Source: Rhizobium sp. WYJ-E13 (GTDB lineage: Bacteria; Pseudomonadota; Alphaproteobacteria; Rhizobiales; Rhizobiaceae). From it: a stretch of 64,000 nt of DNA. The stretch spans positions 1,798,001-1,862,000 of the forward strand of contig NZ_CP076854.1 in assembly GCF_018987265.1 (NCBI RefSeq). The letters run 5' to 3'. The first letter of the stretch is position 1. The number at the start of each line of letters is the position of its first letter. Below the pieces are notes generated by a model, which was not told where the DNA came from, searched no databases, and saw only the letters and a program-made list of their open reading frames with translations. Shown here in pieces: positions 7,647 through 16,344 of this stretch. Position numbers and translations under genes: made by a program.

Positions 7647-10061
7647 TCAAGCAGAGTGATGCGACATCCCCGCTTCATCCTTCCGTCGTTCCGCCTCCGC
7701 AACCTTCCTTTTGACCGTCACGAAACTATCGGGGCTGACGGAGATGCTGTCGATGCCGCAGTCTACCAGAAAGCTTGCGAAGTCAGGATGATCGCTTGGC
7801 GCCTGACCGCAAATGCCAATCTTGGCGCCGGACCTGCCCGCTTCGGCGATGACATGCGAGATCATCCACTTCACGGCCGGGTCCTGTTCGTCAAAAAGGT
7901 CGGAAAGCTCGCCCGCATCGCGATCGACGCCGAGGGTGAGTTGCGTGAGATCATTCGAGCCGATGGAAAATCCATCGAAATGGTCAGCGAACTCCTTTGC
8001 CAGAATAACGTTGGAGGGAATTTCGCACATCACATAGACCTTCAGCCCGTCTTGACCGCGCGCAAGGCCATTCTCTGCCATCACCTTCAGGACCTTTTGA
8101 GCCTCTTCCACGGAGCGACAAAACGGTACCATGACGATGACGTTATCGAAGCCGAGTTCGCCTCTTAACTTGCCGATGGCGCGGCATTCCAAGGCAAAGC
8201 CGTCACGGTAGCGCGGTGAGTAGTAGCGGGAGGCACCTCTGAAGCCGAGCATCGGATTTTCCTCGCTCGGCTCGAATTCCCGACCGCCGACGAGCTTGGC
8301 ATATTCATTCGTCTTGAAGTCGCTGAGCCGGACGATCGCAGGCTTCGGATAGACCACCGCGGCAAGGCGTGCCAGGCCGCAGGCGAGATGATCAACGAAA
8401 AAGTCTGCCTTGACCTCGTAACCTGCAGTTAGTTCCTCGATCTGATGTTTGGCGTCTGCATCCTTCAGACTGTCGAGATGGGCTAACGCCATCGGGTGGA
8501 TGCGGATGGCATTGCCGATGACGAATTCCATGCGGGCAAGCCCGATGCCGTCACAAGGAAGCCGCCACCATCGAAAAGCGGCCGCGGGATTGGCGAGGTT
8601 CAACATGATCTCGGTGCGGGTCGTCGGCAGGTCTGTGACGTCGACCGTTTCGACCTCATAGTCTGCAGTGCCATCATAGATGAAACCCTCGTCGCCTTCT
8701 GCGCAGGAAACGGTTATTTCCCCGCCTGTATGGAGTATTTGCGTCGCATTGCCGGTTCCGACGACCGCCGGCAGGCCGAGTTCGCGACTGACGATTGCCG
8801 CGTGCGACGTGCGCCCGCCGTGGTCGGTAACGATTGCCGCTGCCCGCTTCATGACGGGCATCCAGTCGGGGTCCGTCGTTGCCGTTACCAATATCGACCC
8901 GTCGACGAACGTGTCGATGTCCTTGGTTGTCTCGATCAGACAGGCTCGGCCGGACACGACGGCGTCGCCGATTGCCAGGCCGGCAAGAAGCATCTTGCCC
9001 TTGCGTTTGACGACATAGTTTTTGAGTTCGTTCAGCTTGCGAGCGGACTGCACCGTTTCCGGACGGGCCTGGACGATGAAAAATTTGCCGGTCTCGCCGT
9101 CTCTGGCCCATTCGATGTCCATCGGGCAGCCGTAATGATCTTCGATCAGCACAGCCCAACGCGCCAGAGTGATGACGGCGTCGTCATCAAGAACGAAGGC
9201 TGCGCGTTCGAACTTGGACGTCGGCACGTTGCGGGTCGGTTCGCCTGTCGACCCATAGATCAGCTTCTTTTCCTTGGCACCGCATTTGCGCGCGATGATG
9301 GGGCGCAACGACGTGTTCTTCAGCAGCGGCTTGAAAACCTGATACTCGTCTGGGTCGACAGTGCCCTTGACGACATTCTCGCCAAGCCCCCAGGCGGCAT
9401 TGATCAATACGACCTTGTCAAAGCCCGTCTCCGTATCAATGGAAAACATCACGCCGGAACTGCCAAGGTCGGAGCGGACCATCTGCTGGACGCCGATCGA
9501 CAAGGCGACCTTCAGGTGATCAAAGCCTTTTGCCTGCCGATAAGTGATCGCTCTGTCGGTGAAAAGCGAGGCGTAGCATTGGCGGCAGGCATCCAAAAGA
9601 GCCTTCTCGTCCCTGACGTTGAGGAACGTCTCCTGCTGTCCGGCAAAACTCGCATCCGCAAGGTCTTCCGCAGTTGCGCTGGAGCGCACCGCCACTGCGA
9701 GGTTGCCGCTTCCGACCCGCGCTGAAAGCTCGGCGTAGGCCTTTCTGACGGCGTCTGACAGCTCATCGGGCCAATCGCCGTGCAGAAAAAGCCTACGGAT
9801 CGCAGCGCCGGTCTCCGCCAGACCTGCCTTGCCTGCCTGCCACCCGGCAATCAAGGAGGCGATGCGGCCTTTGATATCGTTGGACGCAAGATAACGCCAG
9901 TAGGCCGCGGACGTCGTTGCAAAACCCGGTGGAACCGCAATCCCCTTCGGCGTCAGGTTCTGGATCAACTCTCCGAGCGAGGCGTTCTTGCCACCGACTT
10001 CAGCGACGTCGTCGCGCCGCACGTTTTCGAACCAGACGATCTGCTCCATCGTGCCGTCCAT
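7647..10061 (-). CDS. ppsA: Phosphoenolpyruvate synthase
   Basis: PEP synthase (pyruvate + ATP + water to PEP + AMP + phosphate), 804 residues against 792 in E. coli. The N-terminal ATP-grasp domain shows A-V-R-S-S-A-T-A-E-D-L near residue 125. The phosphohistidine domain has G-G-R-T-S-H-A-A with the catalytic His at residue 419. The C-terminal PEP-binding barrel has the cysteine motif G-I-C-G-Q-A-P-S. All catalytic elements look intact. The ATG at 10061 follows AGGGAGCG. The enzyme would feed gluconeogenesis from C4 or C3 acids, which fits FixK control by box 4 upstream. chaB follows. Confidence 0.93.
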   Translation of the reverse strand: MDGTMEQIVWFENVRRDDVAEVGGKNASLGELIQNLTPKGIAVPPGFATTSAAYWRYLASNDIKGRIASLIAGWQAGKAGLAETGAAIRRLFLHGDWPDELSDAVRKAYAELSARVGSGNLAVAVRSSATAEDLADASFAGQQETFLNVRDEKALLDACRQCYASLFTDRAITYRQAKGFDHLKVALSIGVQQMVRSDLGSSGVMFSIDTETGFDKVVLINAAWGLGENVVKGTVDPDEYQVFKPLLKNTSLRPIIARKCGAKEKKLIYGSTGEPTRNVPTSKFERAAFVLDDDAVITLARWAVLIEDHYGCPMDIEWARDGETGKFFIVQARPETVQSARKLNELKNYVVKRKGKMLLAGLAIGDAVVSGRACLIETTKDIDTFVDGSILVTATTDPDWMPVMKRAAAIVTDHGGRTSHAAIVSRELGLPAVVGTGNATQILHTGGEITVSCAEGDEGFIYDGTADYEVETVDVTDLPTTRTEIMLNLANPAAAFRWWRLPCDGIGLARMEFVIGNAIRIHPMALAHLDSLKDADAKHQIEELTAGYEVKADFFVDHLACGLARLAAVVYPKPAIVRLSDFKTNEYAKLVGGREFEPSEENPMLGFRGASRYYSPRYRDGFALECRAIGKLRGELGFDNVIVMVPFCRSVEEAQKVLKVMAENGLARGQDGLKVYVMCEIPSNVILAKEFADHFDGFSIGSNDLTQLTLGVDRDAGELSDLFDEQDPAVKWMISHVIAEAGRSGAKIGICGQAPSDHPDFASFLVDCGIDSISVSPDSFVTVKRKVAEAERRKDEAGMSHHSA

Positions 10062-10132
10062 GAGACGCTCCCTGCAATACGAGTGTCGAACTCCAGTCGC
10101 ATCAACTCTATTGGAGATCCTTTTGTGCGGCT

Positions 10133-10146
10133 TTGATGAGGATCAA
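10133..10146. promoter_or_regulatory. FixK/FNR box 4
   Basis: TTGATGAGGATCAA, a perfect FNR-type TTGAT-N4-ATCAA site, lies between the divergent ppsA and glucokinase-like genes, 72 and 61 bases from their start codons. Confidence 0.75.
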
Positions 10147-10206
10147 GGTCGGGTCTCGCCAGATGCGCCAGGCTATTAAAAGCGGGCGAACATATGAGGT
10201 GGAGCC

Positions 10207-11163
10207 ATGCAGATGCTGTCAGACCGTCACGCCGTCGTTGGCGAAATCGGAGCGGGCCACTTGCGCTTTGCCGTGGCCGACATCGACGAATTGGTAATCG
10301 ATCACTACGTCAATTTCAAAACGAGCGATTTCGATTCGATCGAGGTGGCGCTCGATGCTTATTTCAAATCGCTGCCCGGGCAGCCAGGCAAGATCAGCCT
10401 TGCCGTGGCCGGCGATGTCGCCGACAATCAGGCGCGCATTTCCCATCTCCCGTGGACGTTTTCCGCAATAGAATTGCAGAACGCCTTCAGCGTGCCCATC
10501 GTCAGGCTGATGCGCGACATCGATGCGGTCAGCTCCTGCGTGCCGACACTGCCCCCGCACGAACTCGTAAAACTGACAAGCCCATCCCCGCAAAGCGGAC
10601 CGAAGGGTGTCATACTGCTCGACCGGGATCTCGAAGCCGCCATGATTGCTCCAAACCAGCATGGTTGGACTGTTTTACACGGCCGCGTCGGCGAGATGTC
10701 GTTCGGCGCCGATAGTGCCGACGAACTCTTACTCGTCCAGGCGATGCGGCATGGCATTGGCAGGGTTGCGCTGAAGAGGGTGCTCACATCGACGGGACTG
10801 ACGGCTCTTTACGATGCATTGCGACTTCGCTCCGGTCTTGAAGCCCCGAGTTGGAGCGCATTCGATATTGCTCGGGTTGCCTTGTCTGCAAAGCCAGATC
10901 CAATCGCGCATGATGCGCTTCGGTATTTCGCAAATTGGCTCGCACGCTTTGCCGGTGATCTTGCCGCAGCATATGGCGCAGAAGGCGGGATCTATCTCAG
11001 CGGGAGCCTGGCGATCGAATTGCGCGAAATCCTGAGAAGTGAGGCGTTCGTCGAATCCTTTTCGGCCGCCGGCGGTCCCGACGGCTTTACCCGCAACGTC
11101 CCGGTTTATCTCGTCACGGCGACAAATCTCGCGCTGCGCGGTGCTGCCCTGGCAATTTCCTGA
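10207..11163 (+). CDS. Degenerate glucokinase-like protein
   Basis: A 318-residue protein collinear with bacterial glucokinase (Glk) but changed at key sites. The first phosphate loop G-D-V-G-G-T-N-x-R reads G-E-I-G-A-G-H-L-R (12-20). The N-D of the catalytic I-N-D-F block reads R-D (103-104), so the Asp is kept. The G-x-G-x-G-x-G ATP motif is replaced by L-L-D-R-D-L-E-A (137-144). The P-G-E-x-G-H segment reads R-V-G-E-M-S-F (160-166). Kinase activity is therefore doubtful, and a regulatory or sugar-sensing role is possible. GGTGGAGCC precedes the ATG. It is divergent from ppsA, shares FixK box 4, and converges on groEL. Confidence 0.7.
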   Translation: MQMLSDRHAVVGEIGAGHLRFAVADIDELVIDHYVNFKTSDFDSIEVALDAYFKSLPGQPGKISLAVAGDVADNQARISHLPWTFSAIELQNAFSVPIVRLMRDIDAVSSCVPTLPPHELVKLTSPSPQSGPKGVILLDRDLEAAMIAPNQHGWTVLHGRVGEMSFGADSADELLLVQAMRHGIGRVALKRVLTSTGLTALYDALRLRSGLEAPSWSAFDIARVALSAKPDPIAHDALRYFANWLARFAGDLAAAYGAEGGIYLSGSLAIELREILRSEAFVESFSAAGGPDGFTRNVPVYLVTATNLALRGAALAIS

Positions 11164-11195
11164 AATCCACTGACAGGGCGCGTTGCTTGCCCGTT

Positions 11196-12815
11196 CTAGA
11201 TCTCCATGGGCGGGGCAGCCGGTTGCTGGACGGGCTCCGGAATTTCGGTCATCGTCGCCTCCGAGAGGAGCAATATGCTGGCAACCGACACCGCATTTTC
11301 CAACGCGACGCGCACCACTTTGGTCGGATCGATGATCCCCTCCTCAAGAAGATCGACGTAGCGATTGCGGGCCGCATCGAAACCAATCGCGCCGTCAGAT
11401 TCCAGCGTCCTGGCGACAACGACACCGCCGTCAACCGCCGAGTTCTCGGCGATCTGTCTGGCCGGTACTTCCAAGGCCCGCTTGAGGATTTGGACGCCCG
11501 TGCGCTCATCGCCTTCGCAGAGGTCTTCCTCTGCGACCACGGCCTTTACACAGCGAAGCAGCGCCAAGCCGCCCCCAGGAACGATACCTTCATCGACCGC
11601 GGCCTTTGTGGCATTGATCGCATCGTCGAGAGCCTCCTTCTTAGCCTTCACCTCCGCTTCCGCAAGCGCGCCGACGCGAATGACCGCAACACCGCCCGAC
11701 AATTTGGCAAGCCGCTCCTGCAGCTTTTCCTTGTCGTAGTCGCTTGTCGTCGTCTCGATCTCCTTGCGGATCTGTTCAGCCCGCCCTTTGATTGCCTGCT
11801 GCGAACCGCCTCCGCCGACAATTGTCGTCGTGTCCTTATCGACGACGATACGCGACGCTGTGCCGAGCTGATCTACCGTCACCTTGTCCAGCTTGAAGCC
11901 GAGGTCTTCGGAAATGAGCTGCGCTCCGGTAAGGATCGCCAAATCCTGCAGCATGGCTTTGCGGCGGTCGCCGAAGCCTGGAGCCTTGACGGCACAGTTG
12001 CGGAACGTGCCGCGCAGCTGGTTGACGATAAGGGTTGCAAGCGCTTCACCTTCCACGTCCTCGGCGATCACGAGCAATGGCTTGCCTGATTTGGCAATCT
12101 GCTCAAGTAACGCGACAAGATCGCCCAATGCGGAGATCTTTCGGTCAAAGATCAGCACCCTTGCGTCTTCCAGGACGCATTCCATCTTCTCGGCATCGGT
12201 TGCAAAATAGGCTGAAATATAACCGCGATCGAACTGCGTTCCCTCGACCACGTCGAGACGTGTCTCCATCGTCTTGGATTCCTCGACGGTGATGACGCCT
12301 TCCTTGCCGACCTTTGCCATGGCTTCGGCGACCAGCTTGCCGATCGCCTCATCATTATGGGCGGAGATAGAGGCGACCTGCTGCCTTTCCTTGTCTGAGG
12401 TCACTGGTCTCGATATCGATCGCAACGCCTCGACGGCCCGAACAACGGCGCGATCAAGACCTCGTTTGATATCGATGGCGCTTGCGCCAGCTACGACGTT
12501 GCGATGGCCGTCCGCCAGGATCGCGTGTGCCAATAGCGTCGACGTGCTCGTTCCGTCGCCGACGACCTCGCCTGTCTTTTCCGCAGCGGCTCGCAGCATG
12601 CGGGCGCCCAGATTTTCTTCCGCGTCCTTCAGGTCGAATTCCTTGGCGATCGTCACACCGTCATTGCACACGATCGGCGCACCCCACTTCTTTTCGATCA
12701 GAACCGACTTCGAGCGCGGCCCAAGGGTGATGCGAACCGCATCTGCGAGCTTGCAGGCCCCCTGAAGAACCTTGCCTCTGGCTTCGGAATGAAAAAGAAC
12801 CTGTTTATGCGCCAT
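11196..12815 (-). CDS. groEL: GroEL-type chaperonin (divergent copy)
   Basis: A 539-residue 60-kDa chaperonin. The ATPase motifs are kept: N-D-G-V-T-I near residue 52, G-D-G-T-S-T near 86, and G-I-V-P-G-G-G near 414. The sequence is unusual for a housekeeping GroEL: it begins M-A-H-K-Q-V-L-F-H, and it ends in P-A-A-P-P-M-E-I instead of the Gly-Met repeats. No groES is adjacent. I chose the ATG at 12815, which gives the family N-terminus, over the longer frame. Rhizobia carry several groEL copies, some specialised for symbiosis or stress. FixK box 5 lies upstream. Confidence 0.9.
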   Translation of the reverse strand: MAHKQVLFHSEARGKVLQGACKLADAVRITLGPRSKSVLIEKKWGAPIVCNDGVTIAKEFDLKDAEENLGARMLRAAAEKTGEVVGDGTSTSTLLAHAILADGHRNVVAGASAIDIKRGLDRAVVRAVEALRSISRPVTSDKERQQVASISAHNDEAIGKLVAEAMAKVGKEGVITVEESKTMETRLDVVEGTQFDRGYISAYFATDAEKMECVLEDARVLIFDRKISALGDLVALLEQIAKSGKPLLVIAEDVEGEALATLIVNQLRGTFRNCAVKAPGFGDRRKAMLQDLAILTGAQLISEDLGFKLDKVTVDQLGTASRIVVDKDTTTIVGGGGSQQAIKGRAEQIRKEIETTTSDYDKEKLQERLAKLSGGVAVIRVGALAEAEVKAKKEALDDAINATKAAVDEGIVPGGGLALLRCVKAVVAEEDLCEGDERTGVQILKRALEVPARQIAENSAVDGGVVVARTLESDGAIGFDAARNRYVDLLEEGIIDPTKVVRVALENAVSVASILLLSEATMTEIPEPVQQPAAPPMEI

Positions 12816-12892
12816 CTTCCATCTCCCAAGTAAAACCAAGCGCAGATGCTCAGCCCGTTGATGATGATTGGCATAGATCGTGGGCAGCCGCG

Positions 12893-12906
12893 TTGACCAA
12901 CATCAA
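12893..12906. promoter_or_regulatory. FixK/FNR box 5
   Basis: TTGACCAACATCAA, a perfect TTGA-N6-TCAA site, lies 78 bases before the groEL start. It may also serve the small membrane-protein gene on the other strand, which starts about 150 bases away. Confidence 0.7.
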
Positions 12907-13057
12907 CATTGCGCTCGCTTTCAAGACCAGCTCGTTTTGACCTCGCGCAATGCTGCGGCGCGCGGGGAGTGATAATTTTCGCCCTGTAAGGCACGGAGAA
13001 ATGAGAGATCTGGGGAGCTTCATTCCCCCAGTTCAATCATCCCCCTGGAGAACGTCA

Positions 13058-13234
13058 ATGTCCGAGCAAACGGGGCGCTGGCTGCGCTGGTTGATCATCG
13101 ATCATCTTGTCCTGATCGTACTGTTTTTGATGATCGCTACGGTCTTCAGCATTTTGCTGCTGAAACCATTGGTCCGAGGCGAGCAGGACCTGCCGCTGCA
13201 ACGTTCGACGCTCGATGATCGCGCCAGCGATTAG
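13058..13234 (+). CDS. Small single-pass membrane protein
   Basis: A 58-residue reading frame with GGAG seven bases before its ATG. After about 14 residues a strongly hydrophobic stretch runs from I-I-D-H-L-V-L-I to F-S-I-L-L-L (about residues 13-36), then a basic and acidic polar tail ends in D-D-R-A-S-D. This pattern suits a one-helix inner-membrane protein. It is divergent from groEL and near FixK box 5, so it may belong to the low-oxygen set. I do not recognise a family. The following 190 bases to the next gene hold nothing I can support. Confidence 0.4.
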   Translation: MSEQTGRWLRWLIIDHLVLIVLFLMIATVFSILLLKPLVRGEQDLPLQRSTLDDRASD

Positions 13235-13429
13235 AGACCGATCACATGCACGGCGGCAGGTTTCAAGGAATGCCGTCGGTTATAGCTACCATACACCTTA
13301 CCGGGGGAGTCCACGCGCTGGACTTTGCCAACACAATTGGAGCCGGCGCGAGCGTTTGACGAGCGCCAGTGACGTTCTTGACTGGGCGCAGCGTGCGCAC
13401 CGACGCGAATAGATGCGACCGCCTCAGCG

Positions 13430-14497
13430 CTATAGCCTCAGCTGCGTCTCTGCATCGAAGACATTGACGCTCGATGGATCCACGGCAAAGGCAACTGGAT
13501 CTCCCCTCTTTCCGGAAAATCGAGGCTCCACCCGAGCGATAACGGTTTGAGGACCAATGACCGTCGTCAGGATCGTATCCGGTCCGGTGGGCTCGACCAC
13601 GTCGATGACACCATGAAAGGCGCCGTGTCCTTCTACAATCTTCAACTCCTCCGGACGAACACCCAGGATCAGATCCCGCTTGGTCAATTCACCGTTTCCG
13701 GCTCCGAGTTCCAGCGCCACCCCCTCCGCGCGAAACTGCCAACCACGATCGCTTTTGACCACGCGTCCCCGGAGAAAATTCATGGCCGGCGAACCAATGA
13801 AACCGGCGACGAACATGTTGGCGGGGCGCTCGTAGATGGTTCGCGGATCGGCCAGTTGCTGGAGATGGCCACCCTTCATGACCGCCACCTTGGTAGCCAA
13901 TGTCATGGCTTCGATCTGGTCATGCGTCACGTAAACGATGCTGGTCCCAAGCCGCTCATGGAGCCTCTTGATCTCGGTGCGCATCTCCACCCTGAGCTTG
14001 GCATCAAGATTGGAAAGCGGCTCGTCGAACAGAAACAAGTCCGGATTCCGGACGATTGCGCGTCCCATTGCTACGCGCTGGCGCTGACCGCCGGACAGGT
14101 TCGCCGGTTTGCGGTCAAGGAGATGCGTGACCTGCAGCATGTCGGCGGCTTGCGCGACGGCTTCGCGCCGCTGGTCCGCCGGTACACCACGCATCTCCAG
14201 ACCAAAACCGATGTTACGCTCGACCGACATCGTCGGGTAAAGCGCGTAGGACTGGAAGACCATCGCGATGTTGCGGTCTTTCGGGGGCAGAGCCGATACC
14301 GAGCGGCCACCAATGGCGACATCGCCGCTGGAGGAATCGTCAAGCCCTGCGATGATGTTGAGCAAGGTCGACTTGCCGCAACCGGACGGTCCGAGCAGAA
14401 CGAGGAAACCGCCATCCTCAAGCTCGACGTCTATCCCGTGGAGGACCTCAAGCGCACCGTAGGACTTTCGGATGTTTTTGAGTGAGAGCGTAGCCAT
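13430..14497 (-). CDS. Sugar ABC transporter ATP-binding protein (MalK/UgpC type)
   Basis: A 355-residue ATPase of the MalK/UgpC/MsmK group for carbohydrate import. Walker A G-P-S-G-C-G-K-S-T is at residues 36-44, L-S-G-G-Q at 134-138 and Walker B ending D-E-P at 158-160. A TOBE-type regulatory region fills the last 120 residues. The ATG at 14497 has AAGGAGA before it; the longer frame is not supported. It is the last gene of the minus-strand operon binding protein - permease - permease - ATPase and is 11 bases from the permease. The sugar cannot be read from the sequence. Confidence 0.9.
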   Translation of the reverse strand: MATLSLKNIRKSYGALEVLHGIDVELEDGGFLVLLGPSGCGKSTLLNIIAGLDDSSSGDVAIGGRSVSALPPKDRNIAMVFQSYALYPTMSVERNIGFGLEMRGVPADQRREAVAQAADMLQVTHLLDRKPANLSGGQRQRVAMGRAIVRNPDLFLFDEPLSNLDAKLRVEMRTEIKRLHERLGTSIVYVTHDQIEAMTLATKVAVMKGGHLQQLADPRTIYERPANMFVAGFIGSPAMNFLRGRVVKSDRGWQFRAEGVALELGAGNGELTKRDLILGVRPEELKIVEGHGAFHGVIDVVEPTGPDTILTTVIGPQTVIARVEPRFSGKRGDPVAFAVDPSSVNVFDAETQLRL

Positions 14498-14508
14498 GAT
14501 CGTCTCCT

Positions 14509-15354
14509 TCAGCCCTTGATTGCGCCGGCAGTGAGCCCCTGGACCATCGCCCGCTGGACGATTGCGAAAAGAAGCATGACGGGCAGAATGCTGAGAATGC
14601 CGCCGGCGGCCAGAACACCCCATGGAAGCTGGAATTCACCGACCATCAGTTGCAGCCCGACAGGCCATGTGCGCGATCCCTGCCCGGTGGTCAGCATGAG
14701 GGCGAAAATGAATTCGTTCCAGGCGGCGATGGCAATGAAGACCGAACTGGCGAGCAGACCATTGCGCGCCAGCGGTAAGACGATGCGGACCATGGCGCCG
14801 AGCCGCGTCGATCCGTCGATGCGCGCGGCGCTTTCGAGCTCCCTGGGCGCAGCGTCCAGGAAGCCCTTGAGCATCCACACGAAAAGCGGCAGCAGGAAAC
14901 TGGTATAGGCAAGCGCAAGGCCGAACCGGCTGTCCACCAGGCCGACGGTTTTCATCATCACATAAAGCGGGATGATCATCATCACGGCGGGGAACATACG
15001 GATCAGCAGGTAGCCCAGCATGAGGCTGTTGCGGCCGCGGAATGTCATCCGTGCAAACGCGTAAGCCGCCAGCGTGCCGGCAACGACGCAGATGGCCACG
15101 GTGACGATGGTTACGATCAGGCTGTTGCCGATCAAAACCGGAAAGTTGGACTGCGTCCAGATCGCCACGTAGTTCTGAAATGTCACCTGCCGGGGAATAT
15201 ATTGCATCTGCGAGGTGACGATGTCCGTTTCGGCCTTCAGTGAGGTCAGGAACATCCAGAGGATCGGACCAAGGCAGAATATCCCGAGCGCGCACAAGAC
15301 GATGTAGGTGAGAACGTCGGCTGCCAAACGCCTGCTATGTTTGGTTCGAAACAT
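14509..15354 (-). CDS. Sugar ABC transporter permease (MalG type)
   Basis: A 281-residue inner-membrane permease with about six hydrophobic helices. The cytoplasmic E-A-A loop motif (E-S-A-A-R-I-D-G-S-T) that contacts the ATPase is near residue 190. It is the MalG-like partner of the upstream MalF-like gene, three bases away. The N-terminus carries one membrane segment directly after a short basic stretch. Confidence 0.88.
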   Translation of the reverse strand: MFRTKHSRRLAADVLTYIVLCALGIFCLGPILWMFLTSLKAETDIVTSQMQYIPRQVTFQNYVAIWTQSNFPVLIGNSLIVTIVTVAICVVAGTLAAYAFARMTFRGRNSLMLGYLLIRMFPAVMMIIPLYVMMKTVGLVDSRFGLALAYTSFLLPLFVWMLKGFLDAAPRELESAARIDGSTRLGAMVRIVLPLARNGLLASSVFIAIAAWNEFIFALMLTTGQGSRTWPVGLQLMVGEFQLPWGVLAAGGILSILPVMLLFAIVQRAMVQGLTAGAIKG

Positions 15355-15357
15355 GGA

Positions 15358-16275
15358 TCATTCTTTCGTTATACGTGACAGGCGGATGTAGATCGTCGCA
15401 AACATCATCAGGATCAGGAACATCACGACCGACAGAGCTCCGGCGTAGCCAAAATTGAAATCCCGGTGGGCCGTCTGAAAGGCGTAGAGCGACAGGACTT
15501 GCGTCGCGTTTCCGGGGCCGCCGCCGGTCAGGACCAGCAGAAGATCGGGAGAATTGACAAGGCCGATGACACGCAGGATGACTGCAGCGACGATTACCGT
15601 TTTGAGCATCGGCACCGTGATCAACCGGAATTTCGTAAAGGAACCGGCGCCGTCTACGGCGGCAGCCTTGTATAGGTCCTCGGGAATCCCTTTCAGGCCA
15701 GCGAGAAACAGCAGGGCAAAGAATGGAAACCCATGCCAGGCTTCGACGAGGATCGTGGCGGCAAGCGCGGTATTCGGGTCGGCAAACCATGCCTTGTAGG
15801 CATTGAGCAGGCCTATCCGGACGAAGATGTCGTTGACGACGCCAAGCCGCGGGTCGAGAAGCAGCGCCCACATGTGTCCGGCGACAACATTCGGAAGGAA
15901 ATAGGGCAGCAGGATCAAAACGCCGAAGATCTTCGTCCCCGGCAGATTTCGGTTCAGCGCAATGGCAGCGATGAAGCCGAGCGTCATCTCGACGGCGACC
16001 GCCGCCACCACCCATATCGCGGTGTTCTTCAGCGAGATCCAGAAGACCCGATCGGACATCATCGCCACATAGTGCTTCATTCCCACCCAGCCGTTGAGGC
16101 CCGGCCGGGTGAGGCGCATTTCCCGCGTACTGATGACGAAGCCGTAGATCGTCGGGTAAGCGACGACGAGGAGAAGTAGAAGGAGGCTCGGCAACAGGAG
16201 AAGATAGACCCAGGAGCGTGTCTCCGAGAGTTCGCCAAGGCGGCGGAGCGGTCGGCTGCGTAAGGTTGATGTCAT
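15358..16275 (-). CDS. Sugar ABC transporter permease (MalF type)
   Basis: A 305-residue permease with six or so membrane helices. The first comes after about 20 charged residues, and a Y-K-A-A-A-V-D-G-A motif of the E-A-A loop type is near residue 207. It pairs with the MalG-type gene directly downstream. The preceding binding-protein gene ends about 70 bases upstream, so the whole set is likely one transcript under the GntR operator at 17603-17630. Confidence 0.88.
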   Translation of the reverse strand: MTSTLRSRPLRRLGELSETRSWVYLLLLPSLLLLLLVVAYPTIYGFVISTREMRLTRPGLNGWVGMKHYVAMMSDRVFWISLKNTAIWVVAAVAVEMTLGFIAAIALNRNLPGTKIFGVLILLPYFLPNVVAGHMWALLLDPRLGVVNDIFVRIGLLNAYKAWFADPNTALAATILVEAWHGFPFFALLFLAGLKGIPEDLYKAAAVDGAGSFTKFRLITVPMLKTVIVAAVILRVIGLVNSPDLLLVLTGGGPGNATQVLSLYAFQTAHRDFNFGYAGALSVVMFLILMMFATIYIRLSRITKE

Positions 16276-16344
16276 TGAATATCGGCGATGGCGCCGTCCG
16301 TGATTAAGGCGCGTGCCCCATCAGGACATCGCGCCTGAACGAGG

